A stretch of DNA of 19,915 bases from a bacterium (GCA_018402095.1 JAGYJO010000005.1:1-19915); one strand, 5' to 3'. Shown: positions 1-8,821, counted from the first letter of the stretch. The notes: generated by a model from the sequence alone, not told the origin. Program-made: numbers and translations.

Positions 1-1246
1 CAGACTGGGTCAAGATCGCCAAATAGTTCAACAGCGTCCAAAATAGCAAAAAGAAAAATACACCCCAAGCACCCACAGGCCTAAACACGGCAATCAATGA
101 CAACAAGGCAGCCAAAACGCCAAAACTCAACACGACCCATTCATACACATCGACAGGCATATATTTGGATAACGGCAATTGACGTATTTTACCGACCACG
201 AAGCCACGGGATGACAAAGCCTCTTTCACCGTACGAAAGTACTCCAGATTATAATCAATGACAGACCGAAAGGACTGATCACGCGACAACGCATACGGTT
301 TTAAAAACAAAATAAGATTAGACCGCTCTTTCGCCGCACGCACATAGCGAGAAACAGCTTGGGCAACAGACAACCGCTCAATCTCACCCTCCGCCATGCT
401 ATGAACACGAAACACGGACGTCGGCATACGCCCGGCCAACCCAGAAAAGCCTGCCTGATAAGAAAACTCGACCAACCCAACATTAATACCCAAATACGAC
501 AACCGTTCGGCCATCAGCGGCAAAAAAGAGGGAAAACCCAATACCGCAGAACCATCAAACACAACCGTATTCACAAAGTCGACAGCCTTCAAACTTTGCA
601 GCTTTTGCCGCACAATTTCTTCCGACATACGGTTTGTGTTGGACAACCTCGGGATCACCCCAAACCCCGCCGTCTTTATCAAAGACACCACATCTTCAGG
701 AATACCCAAACCAATCGACAGCAGGTCGTCACGCTCATCCAAAACTTCCACGACATTGTATCGATCTAAAGAACGTATACGTGAGCTACCAAACTCTGCT
801 TCAAGAAAACGACGCAAACGCTCAAAATCAGCCCGTTCCTCCACAATGAAATAATACCGAAGCGGATCAATACGATATTCAGAGTACAAAAACGTCACAA
901 CGGATCGCTGCGCGACAGACCCCACCCTATACATATCTAAAATCTCAGACCCCTGCCGAAGCGTGGCCTTTCCAGATGCGACAAAATCCGCAACCGTCTC
1001 TTCTTCGACACCAATAGACGTCACACCAGCCTCGTCTCGCAAACGCGGCAACAGTTCTTCCAATGCCATCCCATTCAAATGGGCCATATGACGCATATCG
1101 CGATAAGACACTACCAGCTCTACCTGACGATTATCAGCCTCAAAGCCAACACGGCGAAACAACACATCCCCTCCCACAACAAGCGAAAGAAGAAATGCCA
1201 TCCAAACGAACACCCGAAAAAACGTTAATTTGCGCAAAAAGTTCAT
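1..1246 (-). CDS. DUF5693-like membrane protein, C-terminus beyond window
   Basis: I read an uninterrupted minus-strand frame from the ATG at 1244-1246 to the window edge, 415 codons with no stop. The protein starts MNFLRKLTFFRVFVWMAFLL, with one hydrophobic segment at about residues 8-28. A soluble region follows, holding the pattern SYRDMRHMAHLNGM and then TSIGVEEETVADF. Two further hydrophobic segments lie near residues 372-415, at the truncated end. From memory this pattern matches DUF5693, multi-spanning proteins of unknown function often found near cell-surface polymer genes in Firmicutes. Its start is 49 bp after the prfB stop on the same strand, so it may be co-transcribed with secA-prfB. 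No clear ribosome binding site is visible before the ATG. The reading frame is certain; the family assignment is moderately sure. The left edge removes the C-terminal membrane domain. Confidence 0.75.
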   Translation of the reverse strand, partial: MNFLRKLTFFRVFVWMAFLLSLVVGGDVLFRRVGFEADNRQVELVVSYRDMRHMAHLNGMALEELLPRLRDEAGVTSIGVEEETVADFVASGKATLRQGSEILDMYRVGSVAQRSVVTFLYSEYRIDPLRYYFIVEERADFERLRRFLEAEFGSSRIRSLDRYNVVEVLDERDDLLSIGLGIPEDVVSLIKTAGFGVIPRLSNTNRMSEEIVRQKLQSLKAVDFVNTVVFDGSAVLGFPSFLPLMAERLSYLGINVGLVEFSYQAGFSGLAGRMPTSVFRVHSMAEGEIERLSVAQAVSRYVRAAKERSNLILFLKPYALSRDQSFRSVIDYNLEYFRTVKEALSSRGFVVGKIRQLPLSKYMPVDVYEWVVLSFGVLAALLSLIAVFRPVGAWGVFFFLLFWTLLNYLAILTQS

Positions 1247-1295
1247 GATAGTGATGGTAGCCGGAGAGAGAACCGTGGTCCAGACTCCGTAGACG

Positions 1296-2397
1296 CTAAG
1301 ACTCTCCTTTGTGCTTTAAGTGCGCCAAAACAAACGCATCCAAATCGCCATCCATCACACCTGGGACATCCGACGTTTCATGGCCCGTCCGCGTATCTTT
1401 GACCATTTTGTAGGGATGAAAAACATACGAGCGAATTTGACTTCCCCATGCAATGTCTTTTTCCACACCACGCAAATCACTAATGTGATCTTTGTGCTGG
1501 GACTCCAACAGCTGCAATAGTCGCGACTTTAACAAATTCATCGCTGTCTCTCTATTGGCAATCTGAGAACGACTGGCTTGCGACTGCGCCACCAAACCTG
1601 TCGGCAAATGCGTGACACGCACAGCAGAGTCCGTTTTGTTGACATGCTGCCCACCGGCACCTCCGGATCTGAACGTATCGATACGCAATTCCTTGGGATC
1701 AATATCCAAGGCCGACAAGTCTTGCTCCAACTGAGGGACAACATCCACCGCCGCAAAGGACGTTTGCCGCTTACCATTGGCATTAAACGGTGAAATCCGA
1801 ACCAAGCGATGCACCCCTATTTCATTGCGCAAAAAGCCATAGGCAAAGTCACCTTTGACCGACATTGTCACCGATTTCATACCCGCTTCGTCACCCATGG
1901 TTTGATCGATAATCTCATAGTGAAACCCTTTACGATCCATCCACCGGGTATACATACGAAACAGCATTTCGGCCCAGTCTTGCGCGTCTGTACCACCAGC
2001 ACCCGCGTTCAAGCTAAAGAAGCATGGTTGGGTATCATATTTTTGAGACAAATACGAGCGCACCTCTAAGGCATCAACCGCTTGCTGCAAGCGCGAAAGA
2101 TACGCTTGCATTTCAGGAACAACACCCTCCGGGTCTTCATCCGCCATGTCACGCAAAACCTCGATATCTTCGCAAAGCTGCAGTAACGCCTGATAATCCC
2201 CCACTTCACCTTTCAATCGGGTCAGTTGTGAAAAGACAGTTTGCGCGTCCGAATTGGACTCCCAAAAGCTATCCTGAGAAACTTCTACTTCTAATTGACG
2301 TACTTTTTCCTGTGTTTGCGCTACGTCAAAGATAGTCTCCGAGATGGTAAAGTTTTTTCTTGTACACCTGAAATGAGTTTAAGATTTCTGACAGCAT
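1296..2397 (-). CDS. prfB: Peptide chain release factor 2, programmed +1 frameshift
   Basis: RF2 recognises UGA and UAA in the ribosomal A site and triggers release of the finished peptide. The main frame carries the anticodon-mimic SPF (in ISPFNANGKRQTSFA) and the catalytic GGQ (in SGGAGGQHVNKTDSAV). The true start is the ATG at 2395-2397, preceded by AGGAAGG. It reads 23 codons, ending in LGDYL, to an in-frame TGA at 2326-2328. A +1 slip on CTT TGA C continues as D-V-A-Q-T-Q and gives 366 residues, the usual RF2 length. An SD-like GGAG (2337-2340) sits just upstream of the slip site, as in the known RF2 autoregulatory site: low RF2 lets the ribosome pause at UGA and shift frame. The start lies inside the last codons of secA (19-nt overlap), which suggests translational coupling. 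No other disruption is seen. Confidence 0.97.
2326..2340 (-). promoter_or_regulatory. RF2 autoregulatory +1 frameshift site
   Basis: Read on the minus strand this is GGAGACTATCTTTGA followed by C. It contains an SD-like GGAG, the slippery CTT leucine codon and UGA, in the standard order for prfB. The family mechanism is well established; use of it here is inferred from the required frame change. Confidence 0.93.
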
Positions 2398-4877
2398 TTT
2401 TTTGCTTTCCTTCCTGATCCACACACACACAATTCATTACGACCCACTTTTTCAGAGGCCACCACATCTATCGCATTCTGAGGCAAAGATCGCGCAGCCG
2501 CATCCTCTGCGGACTCGGTCACAATTGTCGCACGAACGATGGCACCCAAGGCTTCTTCGGAAACACCATGCATCAATGACAAAAACATATCATAGGATTC
2601 AATTTTATATTCAATTAACGGGTCACGCTGACCGTAGGCGCGCAAGCCAATACCCTCACGCAAACTCTCCATGTTGTGCAAATGATCAATCCACTTACGG
2701 TCCAATGTCATCAGCAAAATGCGCCTCACAACAAAGGTCTCAAACACATCAGGATGATTTTCATTCTTTCTAAACAAATAAAACTGATATAGCGATTCAG
2801 ACAAAGACGCAGCCAAACCACCCGGCTTTGAAAAAAGAGTTGGCATAACCTCATCCATGTTCTGAATAGGAAAAACATGAGAAACACGCGACACAAATGC
2901 AGCATACCCTGGATGAGAAACTTGAGGCTGTTTTTCAAACGTTTGAGAAATCTCAGTGGTTGTCCACTTCAAAATAAGGTCTTTCACCACAGCATCCAAG
3001 CCATTGGCCAACAACACGTCCCGTCGCAAACGATAAATACTCTCGCGCTGCTGATTCAAGACATCGTCATACTGCAAAATTTGCTTACGAATCCCAAAAT
3101 GGTACTGCTCCACCTTGGTCTGAGCACGTGCAATAGATTTGGAAATCATCCCATGCTCAATAGGAGTATCATCCGGCATCCCCAAACGATCCATAATGCC
3201 ACGAATACGCTCAGAGCCAAACAACCGCATCAGCTCATCTTCCAAAGACACATAAAAACGGGACAAGCCAGGGTCACCCTGACGCCCCGAACGCCCACGC
3301 AGCTGATTGTCTATCCTACGAGACTCATGTCGCTCCGACCCAATGACATACAACCCACCAACATCACAAACACCCTCGCCAAGCGCAATATCTGTTCCAC
3401 GACCGGCCATATTTGTCGCAATTGTCACACGGCCCTTTTGTCCTGCGTTGGCGACTATTTCAGCTTCTTTCTCATGTTGCTTTGCGTTCAAAACACTATG
3501 TGGGATACGTTCTTTGGTCAACATTTTAGAGAGCAACTCAGAAATCTCAATTGAAATGGTCCCCACCAAAACCGGCTGGCCTTTTTCATGCGCCGCCTTG
3601 ATATCCTGAACAATAGCCCTGTATTTTTCCATTTTGGATTTGTACACCAAATCCGGCAAATCCTGACGCGAAATAGCTCTATGCGTCGGAATCACGAACA
3701 CTTCCAGGCCATAAATATTGCCAAACTCAGCCTCTTCCGTCAGGGCCGTACCTGTCATCCCCGCCAACTTGGGAAACAATCTGAAATAATTTTGAAACGT
3801 CACACTGGCCAGCGTTTGACTTTCTTCTTGAACCAAAACACCCTCAATAGCCTCTATCGACTGGTGCAAGCCATCCGAATAACGACGCCCTTCCATCAAA
3901 CGGCCCGTAAATTCATCGACGATAATAACCTCACCGTCTTTGACAACATAATCCACATCCACATGAAACAAATGCAACGCACGCAAACACTGCACCGCAA
4001 TATGAGGGATCTCCATATGTTCAGCAGAATATAAGTTATCCAACCCCAATGCTTTTTCCAAAGCCACGATACCCGCCTCCGTGATCACCGCGTTCTTATG
4101 TTTTTCTTCTACTGTAAAATGTGTTTCTATCTGAAAATTCCGCACAACAGCCGCAATGCTGGTATAACGAGAGACAGACTGAGCAACAGCCCCAGAAATA
4201 ATCAACGGCGTACGGGCTTCATCGATCAAAATCGAATCTACTTCATCGATAATGGCAAAGTGCCTGCGCGCCTGACACATCTGCGCCGCATCAAAAACCA
4301 AGTTGTCCCGCAAATAATCAAAGCCAAATTCATTATTCGTGCCGTAGGTAATATCTGACTGATACGCCAAAATGCGGTTTTCGGGGGACATCCCGCTCTG
4401 AATCAACCCAACAGTCAGTCCTAAAAACCGAAAAATCTGCCCCATCCACTCACTATCACGACGCGCCAAATAGTCATTTACGGTAACCAGATAGACGCCC
4501 TTGCCCTCTAATGCATTGAGATAGGCCGCCAACGTGGACATCAGGGTTTTACCTTCACCCGTTTTCATTTCTGCGATACCACCACGGTGCAAAACCATAC
4601 CGCCTATAAGCTGAACGTCAAAATGACGCAAGCCAAGTACACGTTTGGAGGCTTCTCTCACCACAGCAAAAGCCTCTGGCAACAAGGTATCTAGCGCTAC
4701 GCCCTCAGATAACCGCTGCCGAAAAAGCGTTGTTTTCTCGGCAAGCTCGGCATCAGACAACCCCAAAAGAGGGGATTCTAACGCATTGATCTGCTCTACC
4801 AACGGGGTAAATTCTTTCAATCTGCGCACATGGGGGTCGCCCAGAAAGGTGGTTAATAATTTTGTAAAAAAAGACAT
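2379..4877 (-). CDS. secA: Preprotein translocase ATPase SecA
   Basis: SecA is the motor ATPase that pushes unfolded preproteins through the SecYEG channel at the inner membrane. Visible motifs in order: Walker A KTGEGKT at residues 105-111, TNNEFGFDYLRDN, Walker B IIDEVDSILIDEART, TNMAGRGTDI, LRGRSGRQGDPG, and a C-terminal zinc motif CVCGSGRKAKKCC for SecB or ribosome contact. I chose the ATG at 4875-4877 (MSFFTKLLTTFLG) because an AGGAG lies 10 nt upstream and family members start here. An ATG 13 codons earlier lacks such a site. The product is 832 residues, within the normal range. The last seven codons overlap the prfB start. A possible promoter lies at 4912-4939. No key residue is missing. 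Confidence 0.98.
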   Translation of the reverse strand: MSFFTKLLTTFLGDPHVRRLKEFTPLVEQINALESPLLGLSDAELAEKTTLFRQRLSEGVALDTLLPEAFAVVREASKRVLGLRHFDVQLIGGMVLHRGGIAEMKTGEGKTLMSTLAAYLNALEGKGVYLVTVNDYLARRDSEWMGQIFRFLGLTVGLIQSGMSPENRILAYQSDITYGTNNEFGFDYLRDNLVFDAAQMCQARRHFAIIDEVDSILIDEARTPLIISGAVAQSVSRYTSIAAVVRNFQIETHFTVEEKHKNAVITEAGIVALEKALGLDNLYSAEHMEIPHIAVQCLRALHLFHVDVDYVVKDGEVIIVDEFTGRLMEGRRYSDGLHQSIEAIEGVLVQEESQTLASVTFQNYFRLFPKLAGMTGTALTEEAEFGNIYGLEVFVIPTHRAISRQDLPDLVYKSKMEKYRAIVQDIKAAHEKGQPVLVGTISIEISELLSKMLTKERIPHSVLNAKQHEKEAEIVANAGQKGRVTIATNMAGRGTDIALGEGVCDVGGLYVIGSERHESRRIDNQLRGRSGRQGDPGLSRFYVSLEDELMRLFGSERIRGIMDRLGMPDDTPIEHGMISKSIARAQTKVEQYHFGIRKQILQYDDVLNQQRESIYRLRRDVLLANGLDAVVKDLILKWTTTEISQTFEKQPQVSHPGYAAFVSRVSHVFPIQNMDEVMPTLFSKPGGLAASLSESLYQFYLFRKNENHPDVFETFVVRRILLMTLDRKWIDHLHNMESLREGIGLRAYGQRDPLIEYKIESYDMFLSLMHGVSEEALGAIVRATIVTESAEDAAARSLPQNAIDVVASEKVGRNELCVCGSGRKAKKCCQKS

Positions 4878-4911
4878 AAGTGTTTCGCTCCTAGCAACAA
4901 GGATGCGAGAC

Positions 4912-4939
4912 AGCATACACCGGAATGAACGGGATCAAA
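4912..4939 (-). promoter_or_regulatory. Possible secA promoter
   Basis: On the minus strand there is TTTGAT (4934-4939), 16 nt, then TATGCT (4912-4917), 35 bp before the secA start codon. The match to sigma-70 boxes is only fair. It would give a short leader containing the AGGAG site. Confidence 0.25.
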
Positions 4940-5016
4940 AGAGAGAGCCTGTTTTTCTAAGAAATCATATCCTAAATAGGAAGTCGCAGCGGATATACAT
5001 CCCCAAAAAACACGAT

Positions 5017-6174
5017 TTAAGCCCCCATACTTGGGTTCAGCTTCGTCAAAATCTTTTCAAGCACGTTGCCAGAGTCATTCAGCCCCTCATAAAAGAGCCG
5101 CTCCATAGCAGACAACACCTCTTTCACACGCTCCATCGCCTCTTTCGCATGTTCCGCACGATCAGAATCCATCCCCGCGGCTTTGGGCGCCTGCATTTTC
5201 ATATCTGCTGACTTGCCAGGTGTATTGGTCTGCATGAGCATGGGATTGATAAGAATCGGACCTGTTTGTGCACAGAGCCAGACATCGTCGGAACTGCCGC
5301 CAGGCACATCCGAAACACCCTCCACAATATCATCTGGAGACAGCGCCATCATAGCCGCTAAGGGATCCTGCTGAGCACCTTGAGCTACGACCTCATCGAT
5401 CTGATCATCAGATAAAATATCCGTCGGAAGAACTTCTGAAATCATAGCCACCACTTCTCGGATAAACATCTTGGCATCTTCGGGAGACATCCCCTGTATC
5501 TCAGCCACCAGAAATTCAGTCAGAGCTATTTTCAAATCATCTATCAGGTTGGGAAACATAATCGCCAGACCCGGAATACTCCCCATTAATTTTTTGATCA
5601 ACCGGATCTCATCCATATCTTGGATACCATCCACCAAACTGGCTTTGATTTCTTCCATGACTTCTTGTGCCGCGTCCAAATCAATATCAACCACAGACTG
5701 AGCGTTCATTTGTTTTTCGATTTTTTGCAGCAGCTGGCTGGCATCACCGCTACGCTTTGTGTCGACCATTTGAGCATGCTGCACCTGCAACCAGGCAGAG
5801 GCACCAGCCCCACTGCGCTGCTGCTCAAAGTCCATTGCGTTGTCACAACCAGAGACACCCATCCCACTCACAACACGGTCTAACGATTGCGACCCCACGT
5901 TCATAGAACCAACAACCAAAGCCGCCAAATTCGGATCCGTCTCTTCCAAATGCTGCTTCAACTTGGAAAAAACACGCTCAATACCAGACATGTCTTCGGG
6001 TGTAATGTCACCAGAAAGTCCATCGATTTTACGCAACAATGACATCGAAAGCGATTCGGTCTCTTCATCCAACCCAGTGGCAGAGGCCAACGACATCAAG
6101 TTTTTGGCAGAATCTCGAATCTCCATCAAATTCGAGAAAGAGGACAGCCCAGCAGCACCTATGGGGATTGACAT
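5017..6174 (-). CDS. Helical protein of unknown function, possible exported or effector protein
   Basis: I do not recognise this 385-residue protein. It starts MSIPIGAAGLSSFSNLMEIR, with AAAGGA a few bases before the ATG, so the start is well supported. It has no hydrophobic signal peptide or membrane segment. It is acidic, methionine-rich and predicted by eye to be mostly amphipathic helix. The middle (about residues 160-270) has runs such as DLDAAQEVMEEIKASLVDGI. About residues 250-300 contain two acidic LSxDD segments, then VPGGSSDDVW. The C-terminus is another helical stretch, ending LNPSMGA. It lies 139 bp upstream of secA on the same strand. A TATACT hexamer occurs at 6215-6220 upstream, but without a good -35 box. 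The small soluble N-terminus and helical build resemble secreted substrates or their chaperones, but that is only an impression. Confidence 0.85.
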   Translation of the reverse strand: MSIPIGAAGLSSFSNLMEIRDSAKNLMSLASATGLDEETESLSMSLLRKIDGLSGDITPEDMSGIERVFSKLKQHLEETDPNLAALVVGSMNVGSQSLDRVVSGMGVSGCDNAMDFEQQRSGAGASAWLQVQHAQMVDTKRSGDASQLLQKIEKQMNAQSVVDIDLDAAQEVMEEIKASLVDGIQDMDEIRLIKKLMGSIPGLAIMFPNLIDDLKIALTEFLVAEIQGMSPEDAKMFIREVVAMISEVLPTDILSDDQIDEVVAQGAQQDPLAAMMALSPDDIVEGVSDVPGGSSDDVWLCAQTGPILINPMLMQTNTPGKSADMKMQAPKAAGMDSDRAEHAKEAMERVKEVLSAMERLFYEGLNDSGNVLEKILTKLNPSMGA

Positions 6175-6274
6175 GAAAATTCCTTTCGCTCACAACAGCC
6201 GTTCATATAAGGCTAGTATACAATTTTAATAGGTAATTCCCAGATGCTCAAATTTCAAACACAAGAAACACCCG

Positions 6275-6511
6275 TCACGACACAATACAGCAACCACCAC
6301 CTTGAGCCTGCGACATGGAAGCCGCGATAGACGGCCCATTCTGATTCTTTTGAGAAACAACATGCGAATCAGAAAGCAACCCCATAGGGGAAACGTTTCT
6401 CTCCCCCATGTCCCACGCACCGTCACGTTCGGAGCCACAGGACTCGCCACACTCACGGATACTTCTGAGGGAGAATACCATGCCCACCCTATCCATTGTC
6501 ACAAAGCCCAC
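6275..6511 (-). CDS. Possible small protein with C-terminal CaaX-like tail
   Basis: This minus-strand frame opens just after a TAG. It can start at GTG (6509-6511), ATG (6494-6496) or ATG (6479-6481), and none has a strong ribosome binding site. The ATG at 6496 would give 73 residues, MDRVGMVFSLRSIREC and onward. The C-terminus is SMSQAQGGGCCIVS. The last four residues, CIVS, fit the eukaryotic CaaX prenylation box with X = Ser, and a second Cys directly precedes them. It lies 100 bp upstream of the 385-residue gene, in the same direction. Bacterial effectors that borrow host prenylation are known from Legionella. Whether this frame is translated is open: there are no homologues I recognise, and the opposite strand is also open over part of it. 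Confidence 0.35.
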   Translation of the reverse strand: MGFVTMDRVGMVFSLRSIRECGESCGSERDGAWDMGERNVSPMGLLSDSHVVSQKNQNGPSIAASMSQAQGGGCCIVS

Positions 6512-6558
6512 ACGCTAACGAAACACCGAGTCCGGAACAAATCCCGTAACAGACTGGG

Positions 6559-6752
6559 GTAAGCGATTCCTACGCCAGGGGGGCTAAGTGGGATCCACCC
6601 TTCGAGATGCCTCAGGGACCAGCTAAGCCCTTTGTTAATCCTCCACTTTCGCTCAGCTTCGCTGAGCGAAAGAAGTTTTTTCGGGGTTTTAGGTCACTGA
6701 GCGCAGCCGAAGTGTCGCCCCCTGTACCCCCCCCATCTAGGAAATGATTACG
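6559..6752. repeat. Miniature palindromic repeat element, copy A
   Basis: This 194-bp element begins GTAAGCGATTCCTACGCC and ends CATCTAGGAAATGATTACG. The reverse complement of the end resembles the start (TAAxCxxTTCCTA), so the ends form imperfect terminal inverted repeats. Inside is a perfect 12-bp hairpin, CTTTCGCTCAGC / GCTGAGCGAAAG, at 6646-6672, followed by a conserved stretch containing CACTGAGCGCAGCCGAAG. It aligns along nearly its whole length with 8822-9012. There is no coding capacity, so it is a MITE-like non-autonomous element. Confidence 0.85.
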
Positions 6753-6762
6753 ATTTTTCATG

Positions 6763-6842
6763 GGTATTTCCTGTGCTGAGAGTGCAGTTGGCGCAGCCCT
6801 TTGGATCCCGTTTCCGCCTCCTCCGGCCTAGAAATCGGTTGC
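6763..6842. repeat. Possible degenerate fragment of the same repeat family
   Basis: The stretch begins GGTATTTCCTGTGC and ends CGGCCTAGAAATCGGTTGCC, again TTTCCT and TTTCTAgg in inverted arrangement. It includes GCAGCCCTTTGGATCCCG, similar to the core of the 18106-18177 palindrome. The match is weak and it has no strong hairpin. The remaining bases to the next gene (6843-7011) are AT-rich and hold no gene I can support. Confidence 0.35.
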
Positions 6843-7011
6843 CATTTTTGGTTTGCATCCCGTGTCGGAAATAGTGACGTATCTATTTATTTTGATAATA
6901 GGAAAAAATAAGATAACGCATTACACTGCTGGGTGTGAGAGATTTTATCTTTTTTCAAAATAATTATCTTTGGGGCTTTTTTCGAACGCTGTCGTTGCGG
7001 GAGCGCGGGTG

Positions 7012-7983
7012 ATGCGAATTCCGAAAATACAGCCGACGTTTCAAAAAAAGGTGTTTCCGAAATTCAAAAAAACAGTCAAGCCAAGGCCGTTCATGCCGAT
7101 AGAAAAGATTGTGATAAAGCCGCCTGTGCCGCCTCAGCCTTTTGTTTCCTGGTCTCCGACGGGTTTGTGTTCGTCTGCTAACCTTCTTAAGGCTCGGATA
7201 GATGCTGCGGCAAAAGTTGTCGAGAGTACTTTATCGATGGCAGAGGCGTGTATAGATATGAAAACATATCCAGGCGCTACGAGATTGGGTATTAAGTTTG
7301 TATCCTCTGCTGTAGAAAAATTAATCTGTTTGCCTATGGATATGCAGGTGGTGGCGAACGTGTCTTGGGCCAACCTGACGCGGTCGTCGTTTATTGCCGC
7401 TATCCCAAAAATAGCAGATGGGCAATGCTTTAAGCTCTATCGCGGTATTACGCGTGGTGAGTTTGATAGGCTGCTGGCCCAGCCTTCGGGACGTTTGTTT
7501 GCGCCATCTATGACGAAACTTCCTGTGGGGTTTGGTGATGTTTTGTGCCATGTTTTGGGCGTTCATGAGACTGAAGCCGGTCGGATTTTGACGTCTTTTA
7601 GCGCATCAAAACACTTGGCGTATAAGTTTGCCAGTACACGGTGTCAGGTTGGTGTTCTTGCCGAATTTGAAGTGCCTGTTGATTTGGTATCACGCTTTGC
7701 GAGGCGTGGATTGACGATTCATCAGGAGATGTTACTGCCTACTGAATTGTTGGATTTGAGTATGATTTCTTCTGTGGAAATTAGAGAGCATAAAGAGCTG
7801 CGAGAGGCTAAAAAACGTGAGTTGTGGGCAGCTCTGCATATGTCGAAAGATCTTTTTGTCGACTCCCATCACTTTGAGACGGTACCCTTGCGTGTTTGTG
7901 ACCCAAAAAATGAGAGAGATAGGCAGGCCTTTGCCGCGTATTTGCGATCCTCTGGACTTTTGGAACGTGTAAATAAAAAATAG
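7012..7983 (+). CDS. ADP-ribosyltransferase-like protein (R-S-E class)
   Basis: This is a 323-residue protein whose C-terminal half (about residues 140-260) looks like a mono-ADP-ribosyltransferase fold. The elements are LYRGI with Arg144 for NAD binding, TSFSAS at 194-199 (the STS-like strand) and HQEMLLP with Glu239 as the catalytic glutamate position. The residue two before Glu239 is His237, where arginine-modifying toxins have Glu or Gln, so the target residue may differ or activity may be lost. The N-terminal ~45 residues are rich in Lys and Pro. No signal peptide is seen. I start at ATG 7012 because GGGAG lies at 6999-7003; a TTG at 6970 in the same frame has no such site. The gene sits between MITE-like repeats and is convergent with hisH, 17 bp away. 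A secreted or injected toxin is a reasonable inference. Confidence 0.7.
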   Translation: MRIPKIQPTFQKKVFPKFKKTVKPRPFMPIEKIVIKPPVPPQPFVSWSPTGLCSSANLLKARIDAAAKVVESTLSMAEACIDMKTYPGATRLGIKFVSSAVEKLICLPMDMQVVANVSWANLTRSSFIAAIPKIADGQCFKLYRGITRGEFDRLLAQPSGRLFAPSMTKLPVGFGDVLCHVLGVHETEAGRILTSFSASKHLAYKFASTRCQVGVLAEFEVPVDLVSRFARRGLTIHQEMLLPTELLDLSMISSVEIREHKELREAKKRELWAALHMSKDLFVDSHHFETVPLRVCDPKNERDRQAFAAYLRSSGLLERVNKK

Positions 7984-8000
7984 CCGTGTGTGATGGCGGT

Positions 8001-8610
8001 TTAGTGGTGAAGGTCTAGGAACCGTTGTAGCAAACCCAATCCAACGGTGCTGCTTTTTTCAGGGTGAAATTGACAAGCAAAAATTGTATCTGTTTGTACG
8101 GATGATGCAAATGGAATACCGTAGGTGGTTTCTGTGCATGTGTGTGCGTCATTGGCAGGCGTGACGACATAAGAGTTGGCGAAGTAGGCATAAATGGGGT
8201 CTGATAATCCTGTGAAAAAACCTTTTGCATCATGCTTCACGTGCAACTGGTTCCAGCCCATTTGCGGGATTTTGAGTCCGGGAGTGTCGGGTATTTTGAC
8301 GACCCGCCCTGGGAGAATGCCGAGGCATTCTTGGCCGCCATCTTCTTCGGAATAGTCATAGAGGAGCTGAAATCCAAGGCAGATTCCCATATAGGGTTTG
8401 CTGCGTGCGTGTTCGCGAATAATGGTGTCCAGACCACGTTCGCGCAGGTTGGTCATGGCGGTACCTGCGGCACCTTGGCCAGGGACGATCATGACGCTGG
8501 CGGCTGCGGCCTCTTCGGGGCAGTGATAATGGGCCGTCGGTAGCCACATACCAATGGCGCGTTGACGCCGCGGGAGGCTGCCGACGTTCATAATCGATAA
8601 TACTGATCAT
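8001..8610 (-). pseudogene. hisH: Imidazole glycerol phosphate synthase glutaminase subunit, frameshifted near start
   Basis: HisH hydrolyses glutamine and channels ammonia to HisF in histidine synthesis. The long frame (from ATG 8591) holds the nucleophile Cys71 in GICLGFQ, the PQMGWNQ motif, and His176/Glu178 in QFHPEKS, so the triad is intact. The family N-terminus, a first strand followed by YGxGN, is missing from that frame. It appears as MISIIDY from ATG 8608-8610 in another frame, with AGGA suitably placed upstream. The join reads GATTATGAACGTCGGC, where about GGT-xxx-GGx-AAC is expected. This looks like an 8-nt deletion removing the conserved glycine loop. Translation from ATG 8591 would yield a protein lacking that strand. 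It is probably inactive, unless the indel is an assembly error. It is isolated from hisF and the other his genes, between repeats. Confidence 0.85.
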
Positions 8611-8667
8611 GCGTCGTATCCTAGCGTTATAGCTGTGGCGCTGTCCACGGGCATGGATATGTTTTGA

Positions 8668-8813
8668 GTAATTACTTCCTAGGCGGGGGGGCTAACTGGG
8701 ATTCAAAGGGCGTCAGCCCTTTGAAATCTCTATATTTCGCTCAGCGGAGCTGAGTGAAATAATGTTTTTTCGGGGGCTTCGCCCCCTGCACCCCCGGTTC
8801 AGAAGTGCTTACT
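8668..8813. repeat. Miniature palindromic repeat element, copy C (divergent, shorter)
   Basis: This 146-bp relative of copies A and B has ends GTAATTACTTCCTAGGC and, reversed, CAGTAAGCACTTCTGAACC. It contains two hairpins: ATTCAAAGGGC / GCCCTTTGAAAT (8701-8726) and TATTTCGCTCAGC / GCTGAGTGAAATA (8733-8761). The second is the family hairpin. A GGGGGCTTCGCCCCC hairpin follows. It lies 8 bp before copy B. Confidence 0.75.
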
Positions 8814-8821
8814 GTTTTGAT

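Noticed and set aside
2877..3554. 225-codon open frame on the plus strand
   Set aside because: It is antisense to conserved secA motifs, has no ribosome binding site and shows unnatural composition.
6302..6562. 86-codon plus-strand frame
   Set aside because: It overlaps the minus-strand CaaX-tailed frame and the repeat start, has no binding site, and is rich in Arg and His without motif.
6970..7011. Upstream TTG start for the ADP-ribosyltransferase-like gene
   Set aside because: There is no SD before it, while ATG 7012 has GGGAG at a good distance.
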